From: Rhizophagus sp. LPA8_4_AMF
Taxonomy: Eukaryota > Glomeromycota > Glomeromycetes > Glomerales > Glomeraceae
Length of the DNA stretch: 21,675 bases
Assembly: GCA_021464525.1 (NCBI GenBank)
Contig: JADRCO010001182.1
Coordinates: 1-21,675, forward strand
Direction: 5' to 3'
Positions within the stretch are counted from its first letter, which is position 1; each line of letters opens with the position of its first letter. Below, in pieces: positions 9,800-20,677 of the stretch. The notes beneath the pieces were generated by a model, which did no database searches, was not told the origin of the DNA, and saw only the letters and a list, made by a program, of their open reading frames with translations. The translations under genes were made by a program, and so were the position numbers.

Positions 9800-12784
9800 A
9801 TGGATAGGAGATCTTGGCGAAGAAGCAGCACTCATTCATCATCATCATCATCAAGATCATCAGAGTACGATATCTTTTTACTACATTATTATGTCTCTAA
9901 GATAAGTGTCTTATAAGCAAATATTTTTTATTTTATACATGTATACAACTTTAGCGTACAAAGACGTATTACTAGGTCTCTCGCTAATTCAAGTCAACAA
10001 GCAAACCAAGAAATAGGTGAAAACGTGCCCGATCATTTAAGATACTTTTACCGAAGTAGACATATAAATATGAGTAATGCCATAGAAAATGCCATCGAAA
10101 ATGCCATCGATAATTACGAGGCTATGGATATTGATGAACCAGAGCAAATGGAAATATCTTCAGAAGTTATGAGTAGAGATAATGCGGATACTGGTGAGTT
10201 AATTATTTTATTTAATTATTTGATTATTTAATATTGAAGGATGATTAGATTCGACGAAAATCGTATCGAATTTTTTCATTGAATAATTTGCGTGAATGGA
10301 ATAGATTAAAATATTCAATAATAATTTTCAATAATTGCATGTAAAATCATTTACATTTTGTAACATATAATATTAACATAGTTTATATTTCATAGAATCC
10401 AATATAATGAGTATAGACCAACCTCTTGATGTGGAATTTAATTCAGATGGAAATGAAATTGAGCAAGATATCCATTATGATGGAGAAGAGAATGATAGTG
10501 ATACTGGAGACGAAAATATTCATGACCATAGCGAAGCAACACACGAAAATGAGCCACAAATTATAAATCCAAATGTTTTCTTACCTCCTGACATCAAAGA
10601 ACTTTTAAAATCAATATCTCGAACAGAATGTAACAGTGAGCAATTGGGCAGGCTCGCAGGTTTTTTCTTAATACTTGATAGATCCGTACTTAATAATTGG
10701 AATCTTGATTTACTGGTTCAAAAATTGTTAGCTATAGTTCAAAAAACTGCAAATAGTGATTCTATGCCCTCAATTGAAGCCTTAATGTTGCGATATGAGC
10801 CAGAACTTTTACGCCAATTTTTGGAGCCTGATATGTATCAAGGTGGTACAAGAAGTGATCCGAATGTTATAACGATGGCAAGTCGATGTTTAGGAAATTT
10901 GGTGTTAACCTTGGGTGATAGCTCTGAGCGTATGGTTGGGCGTGCTATTAGAGAAGAAGCTATTCCTGTGTTATGTAATATTTTAACAGAAGGGCCGCGC
11001 ACTTATGATTCAGAATATTTAAAAGATATAATAATGGTATGTTAATTAAAGTAATAATAAACGATCAAAAATGACCATTTTCAATTTTCAATTTAATTAT
11101 ATTCGAATCATTTATTTATTTATTGGAATTAGGCATTGTATAATTTTTCCAAACCCACTTTTATCGATTGTACAGAAAGTATTGTTAAGAAAGATGTTTT
11201 CAAAAATATAATGGAAAGTATCCTTCCTTTCTTAATCGATGAAGATCGGGTTTTACCATTGAAACTACTAGCAAATTGTACTAGTAAAGCTCCTCGACGT
11301 TATATTAAAAAGTTATTATCCGAAGTTTTCAACACAATGGACTTTCAGGCATTATTTGCCGATCATGAAATGCCTGAAGTTACTAAATGGTGCTGTGTTA
11401 GTTTAAGTTCTTTAATAAGTCGACATAATGAAGATGTTGAATCTTTAATGGTGTTATCAAGTCCAGATGTAATTAAGAATATTACTTATCGTATGAAACA
11501 ATTTGAGTAAGTAACGATTTATTCTTTTAAAAAATTTCCTTAATTTTTAATTTTATAATGTACAATTTTTATAAACAATTTTTCTTTTCAATACCATTAA
11601 GTGAATATAATCAGTTGAAAATGTGGAAAATGTTCAGTATTTTAATAAATAAATCACGTAGAATAACAAATACACTTATTGAAAATGGAATAGTTAAGGC
11701 CTTATTCGACGTGTTATCGAGGAAAAGTATAAATAATCCCGAGAAGGATCAAAATGAAAATGAATTTGTTAATAATGTTAATCCTAATCCCAATGCCAAC
11801 AATGTTAATACCAATGGTAACCCAAATGGAAATGATAATGGTAATGGCAATGGTACAGAACGACGTAGAAACGTAGAAGATCTTTATTCTGAATTGCCGA
11901 TTGATAGTAAAACTAAAGAAATAGTGACTGAAGTTAGTGCAAAATTACGCTATAGATATGTAAATATGGAACCAATCAAGCTTTATATGCAAGTTTGCCA
12001 ATTTATTTTGTCATTATTTCCTGACGTACCGGATCCAGGAATGTTATATCTCATGTTTCCGGATGGTAAAATTAACCATCAATGGTCATCCGAAGGTTAA
12101 TATTTTTTTCTTGTTATTTATTATTTTAAGTAGCTAAATTTTAACAATGTTTCTGTTGAATTATTTTTAAAATTTATCAAATTTTATTAGATTGGTTAAT
12201 GGAAGACTTAGTGACGGTTGATCCTGGCAATACAACTTTACAGCCAATATTGAACAAACAAGCAAGACTTTTTGCAATTGTGATAATACCAACATTATTT
12301 AAAGCGTATCGTGCTTCAGAAAGTTGGGAATTACGTAAATTAATTATGATGTGTATATTAGCATTTTTGATTTATTATCCCGAAGATCTCATATGCAATA
12401 TTTTTGAGGTTTGTACCCATTATTTAATTCAAAGATTATTGAATATTTTATTTATTAATATATTTATTTATATATATTTATATTTAGTATTCACATATCG
12501 AGAAGTTCCTTTCAAGTATTTTCTTTACTAGTTCTAGCGTAAAACAAGAACGTGAAGAAAGTGAAGAGGACAAAGATAGTATTTATATTCATGATGTACG
12601 TACGTATGCCGAAGACTTACTCATACAAATTATCCTTAGGTGGAATGATACTTTCACAGCAGCATTTGAGAAAGAATGTATTTATGAGATGTATGAAGCA
12701 ATTCTTGAGAAATATCAACAAGAATTGAATATTAAAGAACAAAATGATGATGCAGTTAATTTAACGAATGGTATTGTCGAATAA
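9800..12784 (+). CDS. Armadillo-repeat protein resembling the ARM region of TRIP12/UFD4, without a HECT domain
   Basis: Seven exons: 9800-9864, 9955-10193, 10396-11036, 11133-11506, 11602-12095, 12191-12408 and 12488-12784, giving 775 residues; all introns are GT-AG and in phase. An in-frame TAA at 9791 fixes the ATG at 9800. The order is a Ser/Arg-rich N-terminus, NAIENAIENAIDN coded by three 12-bp repeats, an acidic region (about 100-155), then ARM-like helices. Segments such as MASRCLGNLV, LLANCTSKAPRRYIKKL and YNQLKMWKMFSILI line up by eye with the ARM block of TRIP12/UFD4 HECT ubiquitin ligases. An Asn/Gly linker sits at about 496-528. The helices resume to DLLIQIILRWNDTFTAAF, close to the TRIP12 stretch that follows its WWE domain. 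The catalytic HECT domain is absent and none is coded in the next 2 kb. It may act as a substrate-recognition or scaffold partner; that role is inferred. Confidence 0.87.
10076..10111 (+). repeat. Three 12-bp coding repeats in the ARM gene
   Basis: aatgccatagaa, aatgccatcgaa and aatgccatcgat follow each other in frame and code for N-A-I-E/D three times. The unit is a multiple of three, so copy-number change would not break the frame. Confidence 0.85.
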
Positions 12785-13115
12785 TTTGTTAAGTGTAAGT
12801 AAATTTATGGGACTCTTTAATTAAGATAAGTAAAAAAAAGAAGATGCTATTTTTGAACATTAAAGAAAGAGTATAAAAAAAAAACGTTCATATTTGTTAG
12901 GATTTTTTTTGTTCTTTGTAAATAATTTTTTTTTTACTTTTTCACGAGAAAGGTTGAGAAGAGAAGAAAAGAGTATTTTATTAATTTACTAACTTCAAAT
13001 TATTTATTAAAATTGATGAAAATATATTCATGACACACGGAAAGATAACATTCATAATTGTATAATTCTATGTTATTAAAAATAAATAAAAAAATCAGTA
13101 TTATATTGATAAATT

Positions 13116-13194
13116 TCACGTGAAACTAGAAATCACATGTCATGTATTAAATCATGTGAGTCTTGTGACTGCCTAAACCATAATCAAATACGTG
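13116..13194. promoter_or_regulatory. Orphan promoter-like module: TCACGTGA plus ATCAAATACGTG
   Basis: TCACGTGA at 13116-13123 lies inside tttcacgtgaaa. It is followed by cacatg/catgtg dyads and by ATCAAATACGTG at 13183-13194. The same 12-mer follows the E-box at the right edge of the window (21609-21620). A TATA-like ttatac lies near 13218. No gene start is evident just downstream; the nearest ATG of a known gene is 1.8 kb away. Confidence 0.4.
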
Positions 13195-13681
13195 TGGGAT
13201 GAGCGGTTACACCCATTTTTATACACTGTAGTTTTTTTAGTCGTCTTCGTCACTTTATCCAAAGTCGATGTATTTCATAACTTTGAACAACTTCCTATTA
13301 TTTACATTTTAAATTCCGATAATAATATTCCAAATAAATCTCACTTTCTTGTAACTCATTCTTTTTTTTCAATAAAAAAAAAAACGAATCGCCAACTCGC
13401 TATAATTGTGTATTCACATAAATTTTTAATATTTGGATATTTGAATCAAAGTCATTGAACTTTAAAGATCCGGATTTTAATGGGATAATACGTGTAATGA
13501 ATTTCTTCACTGTTGGCGTCACTCCAATATACCTATCAGAAATTTATTATGCTTTATTTGTCCAAGAAAAGATATGCATTGTCCTAGTAAACCACGACGA
13601 CCGATAATTACAAAAGGAAGGCATAATTGAAAGAAACTTTATTTAATTTGATGATAATTTAGTCATATCGTTGCAGCCATG

Positions 13682-13733
13682 CAGCCATTTATGCACTCTT
13701 CAACATAATTATGTTAAAGAGGCATAACGGCTG
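13682..13733. repeat. 52-bp imperfect palindrome (hairpin)
   Basis: A perfect 14-bp centre, aacataattatgtt at 13702-13715, is extended on both sides by further pairing out to cagcc / ggctg, with one mismatch, one single-base bulge and one small internal loop. The left end is preceded by a second gcagccat copy. This could be a transposon remnant, a cruciform site or a small hairpin RNA; the sequence alone does not decide. Confidence 0.7.
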
Positions 13734-14960
13734 ATGCATTCTCACGAATGAGGTAATACGGAATGCGCCTAATCACTAATTGGTGAAAGGTAGATACATA
13801 CTCATAAAGGAAATGTTGAAGTATAATATTCATAAGATATGAGTTGAAAAAGAGTAGAAAACAAAGACCAGGACGATAATAGAAAATAATATAAAGTTAA
13901 AAATAATGACTTTCATTACTAAAGTTATGTCATAACGTAAATTACAATAAGATCGTCAACGCACGCAAATTTTCCATAAAGAGATTCGTTTAAAAAAATA
14001 ATAACGGTTATGTTTGAAAGACAAATAACGTTATTATGATACCTTAAATGGGGACATTATGTATGTGTATGTTTAGAGTATAAATAACATTAAAAATTTA
14101 AGGTTTATTGTTGTCGATCATAATGAGATGCTTGGAAAAAACGCCATCATGCATATTGTAATTTGAATTTTTAATTATTAATGTCTACTAAAGTTAAAAT
14201 AACGCCTTTTCTATGCAATAAGGAATTCTAATTTAAGGCATCATTTCAATGTTAATTTTAACTCAAGTTTCTTATTTACGTTTATTATATGCTACGCTGT
14301 TGTTAACCGTTGCATTGTTGACATTTCCTGATGTTATACGGATGTTATTAATGCTAATTTTGTAAATAATTCCCTGGCTGAGTCGTTCTGCATCGAAAGA
14401 ACAGAAAAAAGAAAATTCGAATTTAATTAATTTTAAATTACTAATGAATTAAATTACTAATCAAGAAAAAAAACAAACCGGACTTATTCAATTCCTTTTG
14501 TAACAATCAGATTACTTTCATTGGCTACTCTTTACACGGAGTACACGGAATGAATCATTAAAAAAAAGAGGTACCAGATAACCTACTTTCAATTAATTAC
14601 TTAAATAGTTTATTGAGTAACTTTCTTTTGTGATGACTAATATTCATATATCCTCTTTACTTCTTTTCTTTAATTGTAATTTTTATAATACGTCATTCAT
14701 CGAAATTTTTACGATAAGATCCTTTATTTTCTTCCTTCTTATGTACGACGCGTCCAATATAGGAATAATTAGAATGAATGTCGGTCATTGATATTTTGTG
14801 TTATGGATAGAAAAATATTCATTGCAAAGTAAATATTTGTGCCAGAATCGTTTACAATGGATTGAAATAATTTATAAATTGGTTTGTGATTCATGAACCA
14901 TTTTATTTTCTGTCCAAAAAAACATCGATAAAAAAAAAAAATTTAAAATTTCTTTTCAAG

Positions 14961-17900
14961 ATGCATTCCTCAACATTCCAACATGATGAAAAAAAGAATT
15001 TCCAAATTAAAATTAGTCAAGATGGTGAATTCGCTATGACTTTTGATGCAGGTAAAAGACTCATTATTACCATTCCATTTGTTAAAGTTCCTTTAAATAT
15101 TGTACTTACAAAATCAATTATTATTTTTTAGCAAATCTTCGTATCAAAATTTATAAGAATACTGATTATCGTCAGTTCACAAATTCAAAGTACTCCAATA
15201 AAATCCCCAGCAACATTTCTGATAGTGATATAATTGATGAAGTAATAGTTAATTTCGTAATAAGTAATAATTTAAATATTATAAAGATTTATGACCCGCG
15301 TTATGAAGAACCACAAAATAATCACCAAAATAATCGAAACGAATCAAATGAATCCAATCAATATAGGTGGTCATTCGATATATCAAGTTTACAAACTTCT
15401 TGTGATGATAACAATTATATCTTTGTAGCAATATCCTACATAGATCTTGAAAATGATATGAAAGGTAAAGAAAGAATAAATACTAATGAAATAATTAGAG
15501 ATACTAAAAATGAATATAAGTACAATAATGTGATAAATAAGGAATTAATTAAAACTAAAACGGCACCTTATATTGATGAATATAATGTAAATGATGATAA
15601 TGTTATTAATGTTGATGGTATGGATTATTCTCAGAGAAAGACCATCATTTATTGTTTTAAGATAAACAAAAATGATGTATATTATAGTTTAGATAGTGAT
15701 TATACCCCGACTTGTTGCGTTTGTAATTATGTTTCGGGTATTCCAAAATTTATCAATATTGAAAAGATTGATAATTCGGAAAATTCAGATGATCAAGATC
15801 GTATTTTAAAAAGATTTATATTATTAAATTTTAATGGAATATATAATTTTGAGTATAATTATGAAGATAGGAGTTTTGATTTAAATGAGAGATTTGATTA
15901 CCCGAAAAGTTTCGAGGATGAATTGAATAATTGGCATACAAATAAGTTAACGAATTGTATGAATCGACTTTTATCATGTCTTACCAATAAGAATTTTTTG
16001 GTCGAAAAATATAAAGACAAAGTACAAGTAATTGAAGGTAAATATTAATTATAAATTTTTTTTGTTAAAAAAGTATTTTTGTACAATAATATTAATTATT
16101 ACTATGTATTACTACAGTTTATGATTTGGCCGAAATGAAATTAGAAACTGCTGCAAAAATAGTTAAAAATAAGGATAGGCATATAAAAAATTATGATAAT
16201 AAAAATGATTTTACAATTAGCAAAAATAAATTACAATTATGTTACACCCGAGGGTTTCATTCTATTAAGTAAGTAATAATATAAGAATTTTTTGTGTATA
16301 TATATATATATACTTGAAATATTATAACTTATACTCACTATATATATATAACTTTTTGAAATTTTCATTTTACCAGATTATATTTAGTTGAAAACGGTTT
16401 GCAAATTGCGTCAAAAAATTTTGAAGACGAAATAGAAAAAATAAACTTATTAGAATTCATTAATAACGATGAAACATTACTTATAATTGGAAATGATAAA
16501 GAAAAAAATTCGAAAGCTATAACCTGGGATTTATTTAATACTGGTAAAGTTAATCCATTACCGTTAAATGATCTTGACCTCTGTTGTCTAGCTAGAACTT
16601 CGGGAAATGTTTTACAAGTTGATAATAAAGGAAAAGTAAGATCAATTCTTAAAATTATTGAAAAAAGGAAACCGAATAAAGAACAAACTGGAATAAAGAG
16701 AGAAATAAGGACAATAACCGAGGCTGAACTGGAAGAATATGATAAACATTGCAAAAAGTCAATAGTAGGTGGTAAAGAACCTTGGGTAATGGATAGTTAT
16801 AAAACTTATTCTTTTTGCCTTTACGATAATGAAGGAGAAACTTTAGAACTAATAGTTGGTAGATCTACTGTTCAAATTTGGCATCAAATTCGTTCTAATT
16901 CGGGCTTTAATGAGGATGGTTGTCCTAACAAAGGGAAACCATTTCTTGAATATATTTGGACAAATGGCGTTCCATTAGATCAAGAATATAATGCTCAGCC
17001 TGACACGAAATTACATATTAAAAAGATTGATTATGGTTGCAAATATTTTAACCTGGAAGTTTACTGGGAAGAGAAAGGACTAGAGAAACCGAAGAGCAGA
17101 ACGATCCAATGGAACGATATTGTTGAAAAAGTAAATGCAGTAAGATCTGCGTGTAAAGCGTTGGAGCACCTAAATAAACGTAAAAGATATCTTTCAAATT
17201 TTCCTCAAAAGCATTGTGTAAGTTGGCTTAAATTATATGTGTATTCATTTCTAATTTTAAATTAAACATTTATTTTTATTATCTTATAAAGTATGAAGAG
17301 ATGGTTACTTACATTAATCATATAATATGGAGATTTATTGATCATGACCCTGATCAATATAGACTGTTGGACGTCAGGCATAATGTTATGAAAAATCTAA
17401 TACTTGGCGATTGTGATCATTTGATTAAGTATATTTTATTTGGAAACGATGAGGATAATTTCACCGTTTGTGATCAATGTAACAGGAAAATGAAACAAAA
17501 AGAGAAGTTTGTAATCAAACATGTACCAAGAAGTATAATATGGAAAAAGGACCAATTCTTTGTAAACGATGATGATCTTGATCCTTTTGATAGAGATAAT
17601 AACTCCAAACCTAGGAAAACTGTACCCACTAATGATCTGGAATTGGCAATTTATCATTGTAAAGGTATGCACACTTTATTGATATAACATTAGGTTAATG
17701 TATAATTCTAATTCATAATTACTTCATACTGTAGGGCGTGAGCTCAGAGATACGATGATTGTAGCGTATCTTTTAGAATATTATACGAGTCATGCAATAG
17801 AATATGCAGGTTGGATGGCTACTGTTTCTAAGGCTCTTCCCTTTTTATATAAGTATAATTACGGTTAGTTTTTCTAATTTATTTTATAACAAGCTTTTAT

Positions 17901-20046
17901 AAAAGAATTATTTTCTAAACATAACGAATCTTTTCTCTGTAACAGATGATTATGTTAGAAAATTATTTCGTAAAGAATGTTTTGCAAACCAAGATCATTT
18001 TTCGGCACAAGATCCCTATGAAATTATTCCAAGAGAATTTCCATCGGGACGTTTTCATGAAAAGAATTTTATGGCATTTAGACCTAAGGACAGGTTGCAG
18101 TCAGACAAGGATAACGCTTTTACTCTAAAAACGAGCAAATTTAATAGTACGATGAAAAAGTTACACAAGTTCTTCGATAATGATCGTGTGAGAAAGATAC
18201 TTGAATTTTTTAGTAATGATCACGAGAAACCACCAATAGCCTTGCGTGTAGTACCCCTTCCCGGATTCACAGTACATGAAATTAACAAAAGATTTAAAAA
18301 GGAAAGCAAAATATCTGCTATACAAGAAATTAAAAAAGAAAGTAAAAAAACTGCTGCAGATTATGATATCTGGAAAACTTTATTATATATTCTCTGGTTT
18401 ACATTCGTTCCCCGGTGGTACAAAATTGGTAAATCTGATCACCACTTATTAAGCCCCTTTGCAAGAGTTACTAAGTATGAGGATAATGATGACATGTATG
18501 ATAATCCAGCTACAGAAGCTGTTATCGATTTTCGTTGGCGAAATACAAGAACTTTTTTTATACTTCTCTTTATTCGATTTATTATTTTCGCTGTTTGTTT
18601 TATATTTGTTAGTTGGGCATATATAACTCATCAAGCTACGGAACCAAAATTTCAAACTTTTTTGGTGGTCCTAATTGCTTTGTTCTATTATTTAGCACTT
18701 TATTTATTAGTAACCGAAATTATTCAATTTTTTCATCATGGTTATAAAGAATATCTTGGTACAATTTTTAATTATTTCGATTTGATTTCAATTATTCTTC
18801 CAGCAATTGTAATGTATTATATGCTTGCTCATTTTAAATTTTTTGATGGATTTGGAAGTGTTGAAAAAGTTGATCGTGGATTAATTGTTGGGATATCTAT
18901 GTCAATTTTTATAATGTGGATTGAATTTGTGAGTATTAAAAATTTTATGCGTAATAATTCGCTTATTAATTTACTTATTAACATCTATCTATATAATTTT
19001 AGATTTTATACCTTCGCTTAATTTCATGTAAGAATATCTTAAAGATTTTCACTCATTTACAGAATAATAACTAATATTAATTTATATTCTAATTAATTAG
19101 ATATTGCCATCTACATTTATTATGTTATGATTATCGTCAAAACAGTATTTCCATTTATTTTGTTTTTTATGATTGTTATAGTTGCGTTTGCACACACCAT
19201 GTATGTGATTAATCGTTTCTATAAAAAAAGAATTTTTCTTTTCTATTTTTAATAGTATAAAATAATAATATTAATATGATCATTTATTTTAATTACAGGT
19301 TCGTTTTGCTTAAAAATCAAGACGTAATTGATTTTAAAGCAAGCACATTTAACGGAAATGGTACAAATAATGCAACACATGAAAATTTCGATATCAAAAT
19401 TAAATCCGAATTAGATGAAAAGGATAATCCATTTTCTGGATTTTTAACTTCTATAGAAGCCGCATACTTCTGGACCGCTGGTAATTGGGTTCAAAGAGAT
19501 ATGTTTGACTTTTGGGCGATAGATTTATTTAGTATAATCGCTAGCGTTTTATTTGTGACCATTTTACACAATATGTTTATTGCTTTAATGGGGTAAGTAA
19601 AAAAAAAAAGTTCAAAACTTATTGTAAAATTAAAAATTAAACGTTTTCTTTTCTTCTTTTTTTTTAGTGGTGTATATGAGAGAGCAGCAAACAAAGGTAG
19701 ACAAGCTTTATTAAGATTTAGAGCGAGACAAATAGCGGATTATGAAGCATTACATCATATTCATATTTGGCCTCGTGAACCGGATCCAAAATATATTTAT
19801 TATATTGGTAAATCAAAAAATTTTGAAGAATGGAGTAGTAAAAGAGAACAATGTGTTATTTATAAAGGTTTCGATGAAAAATCTACGTATATAAAACATA
19901 ATTTTCAAGAATCTGATTATGATAATAATTCTATATGGGATTACAGTATATCCAATACCAGTCAACTTACCGACAGTGACTTCACCGACGATCATTTCAC
20001 CGACAGAATCATTTCACCGACAGATTATTTCACCGACAACTGCTAA
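14961..20046 (+). CDS. Large TRP-like ion-transport protein with WD-like N-terminal region
   Basis: Eleven exons: 14961-15051, 15132-16037, 16118-16268, 16377-17217, 17292-17664, 17735-17863, 17946-18928, 19003-19027, 19101-19200, 19299-19592 and 19668-20046, giving 1423 residues; all introns are GT-AG and in phase. The C-terminal third is a six-helix ion-transport domain: S1 about 1033-1056, S2 1068-1092, S3 1105-1124, S4-S5 region 1141-1196, a pore loop near 1250-1265 (AAYFWTAGNW) and S6 about 1272-1297 (ILHNMFIALMGGVYERA). This matches TRP-type cation channels; ion selectivity cannot be read. The first 870 residues are cytosolic and include beta-propeller-like pieces (AITWDLFNTGK near 430-441, GRSTVQIWHQI at 544-554) and CxxC pairs (226/228 region, 723/726). 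I associate this layout with an expanded Rhizophagus family. Exon 8 is only 25 nt. The last 28 residues lie in an inverted repeat and look foreign to the family. Confidence 0.9.
16297..16350. repeat. (AT)n microsatellites in channel intron 3
   Basis: Two TA runs, near 16297-16312 and 16339-16350, lie in the 108-nt intron between exons 3 and 4. They account for its being the longest intron of this gene. Confidence 0.75.
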
Positions 20047-20424
20047 ATAAATAACATTTTACAATAAATTAGTTGTTTTATAATATAATAAATGATCTAT
20101 CTTTATTTGTATTTTTTATTAATTCAATAATAAAAAATTAACATTCTATATTCAAATTGCATAACATTTCTTTTATTTGTATATTAATAAAATTCTGCAC
20201 AATAAATAATTGTACTGTATTTAATATTAATGATTGTGGCTATGTCATTTCACAATAAATTGAATTCTAAGTTAATAATCGTGGCTATGGTGCTGATTAT
20301 CAAATTAATTAAAATTCGGTGAAACAATTTTCAGCGAGATGATTTTCGGTGAAATAACCCTGTCGGTGAAATGATACTGTCGGTGAAACGATTTTCGGTG
20401 AAATCACTGTCGGTAATTTGACTG
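19959..20424. mobile_element. Element or remnant bounded by a 78/79-bp inverted repeat of TTCACCGA sub-repeats
   Basis: The left arm (19959-20036) and the reverse complement of the right arm (20346-20424) match over 78/79 positions with about seven substitutions and one indel. Both start cagtcaa(c/a)ttaccgacag and both are made of 14-17-base steps around TTCACCGA(C/A). The interior of about 310 bases is AT-rich and non-coding. The arms look like long terminal inverted repeats of a non-autonomous DNA element. The right side extends 36 bases further, to gcgtccc at 20460, with one more sub-repeat. I found no convincing target-site duplication, and the left end is fused to channel coding sequence, so the true ends are uncertain. 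Confidence 0.65.
20047..20345. other. AT-rich interior between the inverted-repeat arms
   Basis: This is likely the 3' UTR of the channel gene at its left end, with AATAAA-type signals directly after the stop codon and again near 20063. An imperfect direct repeat, ttaatgattgtggctatg and gttaataatcgtggctatg, occurs near 20230 and 20272. No coding sequence is seen. Confidence 0.6.
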
Positions 20425-20515
20425 TCGGTGAAATGATTTTCGGCGAAATAAACGCGTCCCATCTAATACTACTTTAATATGATATATAGTTTTTAATTTA
20501 GTATATAAATTTATT

Positions 20516-20668
20516 GAGTATTGCTAAATATCACTGCTGGTGATTGGCACCTTACCAGAGTTAGGATAGAAATTTGGGCAGAATTAATAATGCCATGAAA
20601 CTCTGCCTGTTAATATTTGCTAATGCTGGTGCGGTGAAAATCACCTGCGGTGAGATTTAGCAATGCCC
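20516..20668. mobile_element. 153-bp MITE-like element with 30-bp TIRs and 9-bp target-site duplication
   Basis: The left terminus gagtattgctaaatatcac (20516 on) and the reverse complement of the right terminus, gggcattgctaaatctcac (from 20668 back), agree at 25 of 30 positions. The element is flanked on both sides by the identical 9-mer AAATTTATT at 20507-20515 and 20669-20677. TIRs starting with G plus 9-bp duplications are typical of Mutator-like (MULE) elements. The element has no coding capacity, so it would be mobilised in trans. An inner tttgggca copy (20573-20580) can also pair with the right end. Confidence 0.75.
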
Positions 20669-20677
20669 AAATTTATT

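Larger units (their letters stand above)
12785..14960. other. Large intergenic region without a recognisable gene
   Basis: No coding exon or tRNA could be supported in these 2.2 kb. It contains TCACGTGA at 13116-13123, a tcacatg/catgtga dyad at about 13132-13160, and ATCAAATACGTG at 13183-13194, which recurs near the right edge of the window. It also holds a 52-bp near-palindrome at 13682-13733 and the 12-bp palindrome aataacgttatt at 14024-14035. The open frame around 13192-13458 has no ATG at its start, no splice partners and low-complexity translation. It probably holds the 3' UTR of the ARM gene and the promoter of the channel gene. Confidence 0.6.

Noticed and set aside
9690..9905. Open frame with a His-rich stretch upstream of the ARM gene
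   Set aside because: It is another frame across the real first exon; the His run is the out-of-frame reading of a TCA repeat that codes for serines in the ARM gene.
13192..13458. Plus-strand open frame of 88 residues in the intergenic desert
   Set aside because: Begins at GTG, has no family resemblance and low-complexity composition, and no phased exon joins it.
8798..14960. tRNA genes in the intergenic regions
   Set aside because: I looked for box B-like GGTTC motifs and cloverleaf pairing; the best match near 9688 lacks the rest of the pattern.
17436..17672. Minus-strand open frame opposite channel exon 5
   Set aside because: It is the antisense shadow of a well-supported coding exon.
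19937..19958. GGGATTAC at 19937 as the left end of the inverted-repeat element, matching GGGACGCG at the right end
   Set aside because: The bases code the SIWDY motif expected for the channel family, and they align poorly with the right terminus.
19981..20040. CRISPR-like array in the TTCACCGA repeats
   Set aside because: The steps are only 14-17 bases, have no spacers, occur in a eukaryotic gene and form an inverted repeat.
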